Assembly: GCF_001543105.1 (NCBI RefSeq)
Contig: NZ_CP014159.1
Coordinates: 1,488,001 to 1,552,000, forward strand
Direction: 5' to 3'
DNA from: Aerococcus christensenii
Lineage (GTDB): Bacteria > Bacillota > Bacilli > Lactobacillales > Aerococcaceae
DNA length: 64,000 bases
Positions 50,475-60,050 of this stretch are shown one piece after another. Below the pieces are notes generated by a model. That model did not search any database. It was not told the origin of the DNA and saw only the letters and a list, made by a program, of their open reading frames with translations. Within the stretch, counting starts at the first letter, position 1; each line of letters starts with the position of its first letter. The position numbers were made by a program, and so were the translations under genes.

Positions 50475-51391
50475 TGAAAACACTCCCCCTTTCTATTACC
50501 TTTGCTGCTTTTAGTGCTTCTTGACAGCTTTTTCTTCCAACGAAGGTACTCATTCTTTTAAAAGCTTGAAAAGCACTTGTGTAAGTTACTGTAGCTAGTT
50601 TTTCAAAACGAAGAAGTGTCTTAAAATGTTGTATTCCAAAATATTTGGCGATGTAAGGAAAAGAAAATTTATGTTCAAGACTTATTTTTATTGCCGTGTT
50701 TCGAAGAAATGTAGGAGTTAAAGGAGAACAAATAATTTTTCCTAAGAAATGGAGATAATCATAGATAATAGATTCCTTTATGAACGGAAAGAGATAATGT
50801 GAAGTTAATATATTATCGTGTTGTTTGCTCCAAGCAATAAGGTAAATCCTTGCTCTCCTCTGCAAACGCAATATTTCGTTTTCTATCTCCTTGTCCTACC
50901 CAAAAATTGCCATTTTTATGATCAATATCAGTTGTTTTAATATTTAATACTTCTCTGATATAAAGACCCGTTATTAATCATAAGAGAAATAGCAGCTTTA
51001 TAAGTTATAGGAATGGAAGAATTTTTTAAAGCTAGTTTTAAACGATTAATTTTATAAAGAGATAAATGTAAAGGTAATGGCTGATGTTGCGCTTACTAAA
51101 CAGTGGTAAATAAGGTCCCTCAATAAATCTTAAATAGCGAATAAAGCTATTTATAGCAGCAATTTCAAAGTTTATGAAACCTAAAGTCTTTTTTTGGGAC
51201 ATACTTTCAGAAATATATAATCGAAAAGCTTTCCTTAATTCTCTTGGATGAAGGAATAATTTCCTTTGATAATTATTAAAGTAAATTTTTGGAATTCTGT
51301 TCAAAATATACCGATAAGATTTCAATGTAGAAAAAGAAACGTGCCTAATAGATAGCATGTATTGAGCATACGTCATTGTATTATCCATCAT
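50404..51391 (-). pseudogene. Tyrosine recombinase/integrase, frameshifted
   Basis: The N-terminal core-binding domain is at 51391-51090 (MTYAQYMLSIRHVSFSTLKSY, start preceded by GGAGGG). The frame then shifts near 51090 (continuing LSLYKINRLKLALKN, TYKAAISLMI), again near 50965 (GLYIREVLNIKTTDID, the catalytic-domain start) and again near 50850 (SHYLFPFIKES, LTPTFLRNTAIKISLEH). The last block matches the His-x-x-Arg region but has Thr for the first His and Asn for the second, and no clear His/Tyr motif follows. Three frameshifts show that it is dead; its ancestor may also have been divergent in its catalytic residues. Confidence 0.75.
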
Positions 51392-51545
51392 AATAATGAA
51401 TCCCTCCTTTTTACAAGTTATAAGTAAGTATAACAGATAATAAAAAGAAGGGATTTTTACATATTTTTCAGAAATGAAAGGTGAAACGGATGTAAAAGTT
51501 ATTATTTAATAAAAAGGTCCGACCTGTTTCGTTGAAATCTCATGT

Positions 51546-53510
51546 TTAATCCTCAAAACAAAAACTTAATTTTTTATCGTTTTGAAGTACTAAAATAGCT
51601 TCAAATTTCTTTTTCTTTTTACTTACGAAAGTCTTCTTTTTTGTTCGACCACTCGTCAATAACTCTTTTATATCCGATAAGGAGAGTTTGCCTCCTGCTA
51701 TAGTTTTAAAAATATAAAATTTCTCTGTATTATTGCTTATTTCAAAACTTTTATTTTTTTCTATTACTTGATACCCATTAATACATGCTGTTTTATCAGT
51801 ATTAATCCCTTTGACTTTTGAAGGGTCAATTGCTTTTACTTCTTGTTGCATTTTGTCAAAAATGCTAGGGATTCCTTCCTTAATTTTACCAATGAAAGTT
51901 GCAGAATCATTTTTCCCCTCCCCTATTCCTTTCAAGTAAATTTCCCACTTTGCTGTCATTTCAGGAGAGCCTACTAAAAGATTTTTGGTGTAATCGTAGA
52001 GTAATAACCCTCTTGGGGTTGGAACAAGTTTTGTTTTTCCGTCATTTTTTATATATTCCCTTGATTTTAATGTTTCTATTATATCTGCTCGTGTGGCTGG
52101 TGTTCCTAGATTTAATTTAGCCATCAAGCCAGTTTCACTAACCAATTTGGCTTCAGTGATTTGTTGAGGAGGAGTCGTTTCTTTAGATTCTACTTCAATT
52201 GTAAAAGGTATTGTTTGTCCTTTCCCTAATTTAGGTAAACTTGAATTTCCTTTCTTCTAAGAACTTATATCCGCTGTTATCACTTTCCATCCTTCTTTAA
52301 AAGATTCATTTCCATTCGTAACGAAAGGAATTCCGTTTGCATTAATTTTTACAGTAGTTTTATAGTATTGATAATCTTCTAAAAATATTGCAAGGGTTTG
52401 TTTGATAATTGCTTTATAAACTTTCTCTTCAGTTTCTGTTAGGTCTTGGATTTTATCGAAAGAATCAGTTGGAATAATTGCATAGTGTTCTTTGACTTTA
52501 TCAGAATCCACATATTGTTTTCTGGGTTCTCTATGTGCAATTGTTAAATTGGTGTGGATGTAGTCTTGATATTTATCAATATTATCTAAAAGATACTTAA
52601 ATTCATTATCTGTAATAAGTGAGGAGTTCGTTCTAGGATATGAAGTAAGTCCTTTAGTGTATAGGGTTTGAGCAATATATAACGTTTTTTTAGCGGTATA
52701 CCCGAATTGAGTACTACAATAACTTTGCAATCCACCTAAAGAAAACAGATGAGGGGTACATTTAGCTTTCAATTCTTTTTCAACGGATTCAACTTGTACT
52801 TCAGATATTTCATTTAAGGAACAGCGAGCGACTAATTGCGTCACTTCATTCTTATCAAAATACTTTCTATTTTCTTTATCTTCTACAAAGCGAATGTCTT
52901 CATTATTCACTTTAGAAGTTCCTATTAACTGATAGTAGGGAACAGGTTTAAAATTTAAACGCTCTAAGTAATTCTTACATATCAGTGCATTAGTGGGCGT
53001 TTGAACTCGTCCGATTGACCAAGGCTTCCCTTTAGGCGAATGAATTTTTTGTGATTGAAGCAGGAGAGAAAAATATCGTGTTAAATTCATTCCAATAAGC
53101 CAATCAGCGGTTTGCCGAGTTCCTGCTTCTACAAAGTAGTTAAAGGTTTCTTTACTATCTCTCAACGAACGAAACCCTCTTTTAATTTCTTTCTCTTGCA
53201 AAGAATTAATCCACAAACGCTGTTTGGGCTTTTTCCAAATATTTGATCCACACATTCTAAAAATGCTATAAGCGATGTTCTCTCCTTCTCTATCTGGATC
53301 TGTCGCTATGATAATCCGATCCGCTTTTTTAATTGTCCTTTGACAATATTAAATTGCTGACGAGTGGATTTATTAATCCAATATTTCATTGTTTCAGGGA
53401 TAATGGGTAAGTCATCAATTACCCACTTTTTATATTTCTCATCGTAGACATCAGATTCTACTAAAGATACTAAATACCCAATTCCCCAGGTAACTATAGA
53501 ATGACTTTCC
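51546..53510 (-). pseudogene. Topoisomerase III (TopB-like), N-truncated and disrupted
   Basis: A plasmid/ICE-type type IA topoisomerase. Recognisable parts in order: IVTWGIGYLVSLVESDVYD, then after a frameshift in an A-run near 53325 DRIIIATDPDREGENIAY, WSIGRVQTPTNAL, and the active Tyr in GLTSYPRTNSSLITD. An in-frame TAG at 52257-52259 interrupts it; the same frame continues through LGTPATRADIIETLKSREY and GRTKKKTFVSKKKKKFEA at the end. The N-terminal start (normally AEKPSxA) is missing because the gene is joined to the DUF3991 gene. At least one frameshift, one nonsense codon and one 5' deletion. Confidence 0.85.
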
Positions 53511-53984
53511 TTTTTCTCCTGTTCCACAGCGAGAGAGAACAAGATAAATGACTTGATCAAGTTGATAAACAGAATTTGCAAAACTTTTTAAATATGATTT
53601 TTTAATTGATGGTCTAAATAAGGAATAAGCGTGACTGAAATCTTTCACCTCATAGTTTTGATAAATAAACGGTGAGGATGGCATAGGTTGAGATAGATGT
53701 TGATTGGCATTGAGTTTATATTCTGGAGATAGCAATTCTTTCACCGCCTCTTGAAAAGGCAGCTGATAGTAATATTCAACGAATTTAATAGCATCTCCCC
53801 CCTCAGATGTTGAAAACCGCTGCCACTGTCTTTTGACATTACCTGGAAATAGAACCAAACTATCCATTTCTTTTAAATGAGGATTCTCAGGGGACCCTTC
53901 TAACTCAATTCCTTTGGCTTGACAGTAATCAACTAGAGAAACAGATTGAGCATTTTTGATTTCTGCTTTTGTAAACGGCTTCAT
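53505..53984 (-). pseudogene. DUF3991/Toprim (LtrC/primase-like) protein, 3'-truncated
   Basis: The N-terminal 150 or so residues resemble plasmid LtrC-like/DUF3991 proteins: VSLVDYCQAKGIELEGS, then a primase zinc-like region WQRFSTSEGGDAIKFVEYYY and LPFQEAVKELL. The start has GGGAGG upstream. The DUF3991 and Toprim parts that should follow are absent: within about 30 codons the sequence turns into topoisomerase III in another frame (near 53505). So a deletion removed its 3' part together with the 5' part of topB. Confidence 0.7.
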
Positions 53985-53999
53985 TCTTTAATCCTCCCT

Positions 54000-55415
54000 C
54001 TAACGCTCTTGTGCGCGTTCAACATCAATCATCATGTCGTGATAATCTCGTAAAGCCCTTTGTCCTTCTTCATACGCACTTTTTCGTAAAACACGAGTTA
54101 ATTCTCTTTCTGATCTTTTACCGGCTATCCATAATTTTTTAGCTAAATGAAATCTTTTTTGAACCTTTTTATTAAAAGGCTGACTTCTTATTTCTCTCCA
54201 TAACTTATCTTTGGGATGACTTTCCCTAAAACGCTTGATTTTTTTTGCTCTATCTTCTCTATCAAAAAAAGGCATTTCTTTTGAAAATACCTTTTTTGAT
54301 TCATGTTCTTTTTTATCGCTATTCTGTGAAAAATCACTTAATGAATATTTTTTATATCGACCTAACTCTTTTAATACCGCATTACCTAACCGCTCTTGTA
54401 AGTCTTTTTTTCGCGTTGCTTTAAATTCTCCACTAGGATCCTTCTTCTTCCCATACATTTTTATAAATTCTTCATTGAAATGATTGATCAACCGATCAAA
54501 ATTTCGTAATTCCTCTTTAAGAGCTGGATCTTTTTCAGCTAATTGTTTAGGAATAGTGTCAATGAGATTTCTCACTTTTTTGTAGCTGAAGTGATTAAAT
54601 GCTACTTTTTTATACCAATCTGGTTGGACATGTTGATCAAGCCACCCAATAACAGGATGATAAACAGGATTTTCGCTTTTCCTTTGAAGATAGCTTTTCA
54701 AGTGATTAAGTGCAGAATCACGCTGACGAGAAACAGCAATAAATAAATCATCCATTTGCATTAATTCTTGCCCAAATCTCGTTTTCATTTTATTGATCGT
54801 TTAGAAGGAGTTTGTTCAACCGTAGCTAAGTGAATATGAATATTATCTGTATTGCGATGAATGCTTGCCATCCATCGCGCATCATGTAAATCATCTTCCT
54901 TAATCAAAACAGTCATCATTTTTCTTGCTGCCATTTGAAGGCGCTTCTCATCCAGCTCTTGTGTTTTGGAGTTGTAAAGACCATGCTTTTCTAAAAACTG
55001 ATTGTCAAAGGAAACCACATCTTCCCATAAAATGGATCCCTTTTTTTGAGCATTTGTGAGAACTTTTGAGAAGATCAGCTGATCTTTTTTTGCTCATCTG
55101 TTCCTGCTTATCAGAAAAGACACCAGGTAAAATCTTTTCTCCTTTCTCATTTGTTTTATCCATTTCTTTAATCGCATAAGCACGCGTCATGTAATAAATG
55201 TATTTTCCGTAGTCTTTTAAGTCGTCAGGAGAATTTCCTTGAATAAGCCGATGGTAATCAATAATTTCTTGAGCTTCTTTACTTCGATTATCTAAACTGT
55301 CTTTGTCTTGAAACAATGCTTTTGAACGACTTATATAGTGTGCATAATCACCAAAAGGCTTAGATGAATTAGGAGGAGAAAATTCCATAGTTAAAATAAT
55401 TCCTGGTTTACCCAT
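54000..55415 (-). pseudogene. MobL/MobP2-type relaxase, frameshifted
   Basis: Begins PGIILTMEFSPPNSSKPFGD after AAGGAGG, as in MobL-type relaxases. Near 55010-55050 the frame shifts: the next part is SFDNQFLEKHGLYNSKTQEL with the metal-binding NTDNIHIHLATVE. A second shift near 54795 leads to INKMKTRFGQELMQMDDLF and a long basic coiled C-terminal region to 54000. Relaxases nick oriT and pilot DNA in transfer. About 470 codons in all, so close to full size, but two frameshifts make it non-functional. oriT was not located. Confidence 0.8.
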
Positions 55416-55424
55416 AAATTGATT

Positions 55425-55780
55425 TCCTCCTTATTAATTGGCAAGAAATTTGAGAAAATAGCTTCACGAGTAGAGTTGTCATACTCAACATTAAGACCTA
55501 GAGTATAAGCAATATATCTTACTGGAATCATAGTTCTTCCTTGGTCTACATAAGTTTTTACATCCATATAGAGTGTTGTCTTACCATCTTTATTGATAAT
55601 GTTATAAAAGTTTTTGTCTACTTGGAAAACTGCAAATTCTTTTTTATCTTTAACTTGTTTTTTGCCTTGTTGTTCCTCTTGCTCTTTCATCTTGTTAAGA
55701 TCAAATTGATTTAGGATATTCTTGTCATCAGCTTTTAAAAGTTCATCTAATTTCTTAGATAGGTCTTGGTTTAGATTTTT
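55425..55780 (-). pseudogene. 3' fragment of a surface protein with a copper-amine-oxidase-N-type domain
   Basis: An open stretch directly following the dehydrogenase stop, without start codon of its own at the true end. It has a charged coil (LDELLKADDKN, KMKEQEEQQGKKQ) and then the typical repeat TLYMDVKTYVDQGRTMIPVRYIAYTLGLNVEYD, here given by its ends: LYMDVKTYV and RTMIPVRYIAYTLG. This module is common in wall proteins of Clostridia and Tissierellia, rare in Lactobacillales. The frame runs into the relaxase ribosome site near 55430, so it is cut at both ends. Confidence 0.65.
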
Positions 55781-56758
55781 TTAGTTTATATGCTTTAAAT
55801 TTACCAACTCGGCTTTTGTGTAATCGCCCTTGAAATATTTGTAGATATTATTTATAGTATCTGCCGCCCCTTGCTTGAAGGCATCTTGTGAATAGAAAGC
55901 TATGTGCGGGGTTATAAATACCTTCTCTAGATTGATAAGTTTATTATTGTAAACATCTGGCTGTTCGGTGGAAAGTACATCTAAGATTGCATAAGAAAGT
56001 TTCCCTTCCTTTAGAGCCTCATAGAGGTCATCTTCATTTACCACTCCTCCTCTTGAAGAATTGATAAACACCGCTTCTTCTTTTACAAGAGAGAAAAGCT
56101 TTTTGTCTATAAGTTTTTCTGTACTTTCATTTAGAGGAAGATGGGAGGATATATAATCGCATTTTTCAAATATTTCTTCAAGGCTCGCTTTTTTTACACC
56201 AAGTTTTTCAAAGTCTTCATCAGAAACAAAAGGATCATAAGCTAAAACATCTGCTCCGAAGGCCGCTAATCTCTTTGTAACTAATCTTGGTATGCTTCCA
56301 AAGCCAATGAGTCCAACCTTTTGCTTGGCTAATCTTCTCATACTTGGAAATAACTCATAGTCCCATTTTTTGTCAATTTTTACAGAATTATTGAAATCAT
56401 TCAATCTCCTATTGTGCATAAGGATGGATCCCAAGACCCAATCAGCTACTTCTTGTGTACAATACTGGCTACAGTGGCCCACTGGAAGTTTGATTTCGTT
56501 AGCAAAGTCTAGGTCAATTGAGTTAAATCCTATAGACCTGTACATAACCATCTTTAGATTTGGTAAGGATTCTAAAACCTTCTTTGTTAAGGGTTCATAA
56601 ACAGCTATGATTACATCAGCATCTTTTGCATTTTCAATAACTTCTTCTTCTGTTGTGGATGGTCTTACCAAAACTTCAGCACAAAATCCCAATTCTTTTA
56701 TAGTTTTTTCTTCGACTTCATTCATATTATCTTCGAATAATCTAACAATTTTTACCAT
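55781..56758 (-). CDS. D-isomer-specific 2-hydroxyacid dehydrogenase family protein
   Basis: A 325-residue NAD-dependent oxidoreductase of the SerA/lactate dehydrogenase group. The Rossmann motif is VGLIGFGSIPRLVTKRL, where the usual third Gly of GxGxxG is replaced (GFGSIP). Catalytic Arg in FINSSRGGVVNEDDL, Glu region in DVLSTEQPD, and His in ITPHIAFYS. ATG follows TAGGAGG. It is 9 bases behind the YjiH-type transporter, so they form an operon, perhaps for uptake and reduction or oxidation of a 2-oxo or 2-hydroxy acid. Very AT-rich codons unlike the backbone genes. Apparently intact. Confidence 0.82.
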   Translation of the reverse strand: MVKIVRLFEDNMNEVEEKTIKELGFCAEVLVRPSTTEEEVIENAKDADVIIAVYEPLTKKVLESLPNLKMVMYRSIGFNSIDLDFANEIKLPVGHCSQYCTQEVADWVLGSILMHNRRLNDFNNSVKIDKKWDYELFPSMRRLAKQKVGLIGFGSIPRLVTKRLAAFGADVLAYDPFVSDEDFEKLGVKKASLEEIFEKCDYISSHLPLNESTEKLIDKKLFSLVKEEAVFINSSRGGVVNEDDLYEALKEGKLSYAILDVLSTEQPDVYNNKLINLEKVFITPHIAFYSQDAFKQGAADTINNIYKYFKGDYTKAELVNLKHIN

Positions 56759-56767
56759 ATATACCTC

Positions 56768-58108
56768 CTAAGCTATTAATTTTACGAACAAAACGACAAA
56801 TGGTAGAGCTATAAATGTTCTTTCCAAAAAGATAATAATTACATCAATAAATCTTGGAACCGTTTTTGTAGATGTAAGTAAGGTTGCTGTTTCTGATAGG
56901 TAGATTATAGATATAATACTCATCATCGCAACTATTACTCTAGTTTGAACACTTTGGATTGATCCTCCTATAATAACTGGCAAGTAGTTATCTGCTATGC
57001 CTGACATTATAGCACTTGCAGCCACCTTAGATTCCTCAACTCCCATAAGAGATAAAATCCACTCTATTGGTAAAGATACATAGGAAATAACTGGTGTATG
57101 CGTTGCTAAAATAAGGGCAGCAGTCCCCCAGAAAACTATTATTGGTGTTAACCAAAATATATAGAAGGTCATATTATCAATCTTTGAGATGAAATTTTCA
57201 CTTGTTACTTGGGATGCTCTGTTTGAAGCCTCCTCAGTTGCTCTTGCTATAACACTTCCTTGCTTAGCTGTATCGTTTTTAATGCTTGTTGCCTTATTAC
57301 TTTCTGAATATACATCAGCATAAGAAGAAACTGGTTTTATTCTAACAGATATGAAGGCAACTATAATAGAGACTACAAATAAACCCAATAATATAGAACC
57401 AAAGTAATCCATAACTCCGAGTACTGAGGAAACAACAACTACCCAGCCTATACTACCAGTTGTAAATTGTGTAGATATGATTGCTGCTTCTCTAAGAGTG
57501 TAATATCCTTGGTCAAACAACTCGCTAGTTCCCATAATCGCTGCATTTCCAGGTCCTACCCAAGCGCTTATTATACTTGTCGCACAAATTTCTGAAACTT
57601 TAAAAAGCGGTTTTACTATCTTTCCAACAAACTGTCCCAAAAATTCCATAGCTCCAAATTCTAGGATAAAGGTTTGAAATAAAAGCATGGATGGAACAAC
57701 AACAGAAAGTTGACTTGCTAATGATAACATAGAGCCACCAGTATCTTCTGAAATAATAAAGTCAGGTCCTACTGTAAAGTAAATCATAAGTGCTAAAATA
57801 GCTCCTATAATCCTATTTGCTACATAAAATGGTGATGTAACAAATAATTTTTTCATAAGCCTGTTATTCGCAAAGTAAGTCCTATTATTAAACAAGTTAA
57901 ACAAGGAAATTAAGGCACTAACACAAATGCACAAAATTACCAGGGGTGTAAGAATGTTATTGAACTTACTTACAAATAATTTTACATAGTAAAATAGAAC
58001 AGTATCTACTTTCCCATCAAAATTAAAAGGCACTAAAACAAAAAATACTCCAAATAAAGTTCCTAATATAAATTTAATTATATTACTTTTTTCAACGTTC
58101 TTAGTCAT
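56768..58108 (-). CDS. YjiH-family membrane transporter (nucleoside-recognition Gate domain)
   Basis: A 446-residue membrane protein with about 10-11 hydrophobic segments. The pattern WVGPGNAAIMGTSELFDQGYY and the later SAIMSGIADNYLPVIIGGS fit the Gate-domain YjiH family, of unknown substrate. A polar loop (~270-320) divides the halves. ATG 58108 follows AAAGGAGA. Divergent from an IclR-type fragment across ~150 bases of AT-rich promoter DNA, and operonic with the 2-hydroxyacid dehydrogenase. Intact. Confidence 0.78.
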   Translation of the reverse strand: MTKNVEKSNIIKFILGTLFGVFFVLVPFNFDGKVDTVLFYYVKLFVSKFNNILTPLVILCICVSALISLFNLFNNRTYFANNRLMKKLFVTSPFYVANRIIGAILALMIYFTVGPDFIISEDTGGSMLSLASQLSVVVPSMLLFQTFILEFGAMEFLGQFVGKIVKPLFKVSEICATSIISAWVGPGNAAIMGTSELFDQGYYTLREAAIISTQFTTGSIGWVVVVSSVLGVMDYFGSILLGLFVVSIIVAFISVRIKPVSSYADVYSESNKATSIKNDTAKQGSVIARATEEASNRASQVTSENFISKIDNMTFYIFWLTPIIVFWGTAALILATHTPVISYVSLPIEWILSLMGVEESKVAASAIMSGIADNYLPVIIGGSIQSVQTRVIVAMMSIISIIYLSETATLLTSTKTVPRFIDVIIIFLERTFIALPFVVLFVKLIA

Positions 58109-58259
58109 ACAATCTCCTTTCAATCTCCTTTTTTATTTTCGGGCGCCGTCCCTTATTGTACATTATATATTATTGATATTTTTTTTACAATTAAAATCTT
58201 AACTTTATAACATATTTTTTTTATATATGTATTAAAAAATATATAGGAAGGAGGCTATA

Positions 58260-58430
58260 ATGAGCCCAAAATCGGATACCATTCAGTCAATTATAAATGC
58301 TGGAAAAATTATGGATTTTATAAATGCCAAGGGACAGGCTGGGGTAAGAGAGATATCAAAAAAATTGGATATTCCAAAATCAACTGTTTTTAGAATACTA
58401 AAATCCTTGGAAGAAGTTGATTATTTGCTT
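58260..58430 (+). pseudogene. IclR-family regulator, N-terminal fragment only
   Basis: About 57 residues of an IclR helix-turn-helix domain: SIINAGKIMDFINAKG, VREISKKLDIPKSTVFRILKSLEE. The start has GGAAGGAGG upstream. After VDYLLS the frame continues to 58535, but that part is antisense to an acetyltransferase gene, so the effector domain (normally ~180 residues) has been lost. IclR proteins often control carboxylate and hydroxyacid genes, so it was probably the regulator of the divergent transporter-dehydrogenase operon. Confidence 0.75.
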
Positions 58431-58434
58431 TCAA

Positions 58435-58795
58435 CAAGTGATAATGAATTTTTAGCTATTTCAATTAAATCTTCAAGTATAAGCGTTCCCAAACCTTTGT
58501 TTCTATACTCAGGATTTAGAACTATACCCAACTAACAAACATTTTGTTCTAAGTTCACATCATAAATCATACCCACTCCTATATTTACACCATTTAATGA
58601 AACAATAAATAAAGAATTGTTAGAGGTACTGAAAAATTCTATTGTCTTTAATATTGAACTCATTTCTATAATTCCCTTTTTATTTACTGCAATGCTATTT
58701 ATTGTTGGTTCATTATATAAGCTAAACAGAAATTTAGCATGCATTTTTTTCGCTTCATCATAGGTAATTTTAAATTTATTATTTCTCAACATCAA
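58435..58795 (-). pseudogene. GNAT acetyltransferase, interrupted by a stop codon and 3'-truncated
   Basis: The frame from 58795 ends at a TAG near 58532, but the same frame continues with LGIVLNPEYRNKGLGTLIL, the acetyl-CoA-binding motif of GNAT enzymes, and EDLIEIAKNS before merging with the IclR fragment. The start overlaps the end of the MFS gene upstream. One nonsense codon and loss of the 3' end make it inactive. Substrate unknown. Confidence 0.75.
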
Positions 58796-59446
58796 ACACC
58801 TCGTGAAAATTACTTACAGCAGGAAGTTTTCTAATATTTTTATTTAAAGCCCAGTAAATCGCAACTAAAAGGATAATTACACTTGCTATTAGTATTGCCC
58901 TTGGACTTGATAAATATTCTCCCAAGTATCCACCGAGTAAGGCTCCAAGTGGTGCCATAAGAGTCGAAATACCAACTATATCACCCATGGTAGAACCGAT
59001 TTTTTCACTTGGCACAATCATCTGCACCATGGTTTGGGCATAAACATTAACTATTCCTACTACAAACCATCCAAGACCGTATAAGGCGACTGCAATTTTT
59101 ATATTTGTAGCAAAATAGAAAACAGATATCCAAAATAAGGATACAACAAGCTTTCCATAAATATAAAATTTTCCTAATGAAACATTTTTTAGTTTTGGAA
59201 GACCTGCGAACAAAGATCCCAAAAGGACTCCTCCACCCATGCCTGCAAGATAAGACTGTAAAATATCTCATCTTTGGCAAAGGCAGGTAAGACTGCACTT
59301 ATAGATGTTGCAGAAAAATTTATAAAGACTACTCCAAGGACAAGGGCAAAAATTCTAGAATCCTTAAATAGGTCTAGACCCTCTTTAAGACCCTTAAAGT
59401 GATTTTTAATAAGTGAACCTTGTTTTTTATTTTCTCTTTCATTTTA
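58779..59446 (-). pseudogene. MFS efflux transporter (MefA-like), C-terminal half, frameshifted
   Basis: Reads GSLIKNHFKGLKEGLDLF then FALVLGVVFINFSATSISA, a frameshift near 59245, and GMGGGVLLGSLFAGLPKLKN to the stop at 58779. This is the second half of a 12-helix MFS exporter of the macrolide-efflux-like group. The first half is missing: just upstream, at 59443, it is joined to the DnaC-like gene. Non-functional. Confidence 0.75.
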
Positions 59447-60050
59447 AGTATCTTGAGTTTATAATGTTATATACCTGTTCTCTTGCATAAGATGTACCCC
59501 TTTCAATTCCAAGGTCATTTAGGATTAACAAGGGAATATTAGAGAGGTTACTTATAATTTTGTTTGAATCTAGCTTAAATGTTGATTTTTGTATTTGGTT
59601 TATAACTTGAGATAAATTCATAATTTTAACTTTAACTTGCTTTCTTTCGATTAATTCATTTGCAATTGAACAAGCAAGATAGGTCTTTCCACTGCCAACA
59701 TCTCCATAGAATAAAAGTCCTACATTGTCTTTTTTCATTTGTTCAAAGCTTTTAGCATAGTTGTAAGCAACCTTGTAAGCTTGACCTTTTTCATTTAAGA
59801 ATTTCTCAAAAGTATATTGGTGTTGGATAGGTGATGAGAAGCAATCTCTTTTTAATGACGATATTTTCATCAGTCTTTCTCTTTCTTCATTTTCTTTATC
59901 TCTTTTTATTTCACATTCACATTTAATTCTGGGAATAAACTTTGTAAAGCCAAGGTCAACTAATTCTCCATCGACTCTTTTACCACATACCTTACAATAG
60001 ATATGTCCAATATCATTTTCTCTTAATACAAAATCTTTTAAGCTTGTCAT
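59439..60050 (-). pseudogene. DnaC/IstB-like ATPase (helicase loader), 3'-truncated
   Basis: 203 residues with an N-terminal Cys pair region (YCKVCGKRVDGELVD, IKCECEIK), Walker A YGDVGSGKTYLACSIAN and Walker B LLILNDLGIERG. Relatives in clostridial conjugative elements have about 250-280 residues; this one stops right after YNIINSRYLK, where the MFS fragment begins. The sensor regions after Walker B are lost. Its ATG overlaps the repA stop (ATGA), the normal replication-gene pair of such elements. Confidence 0.75.
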
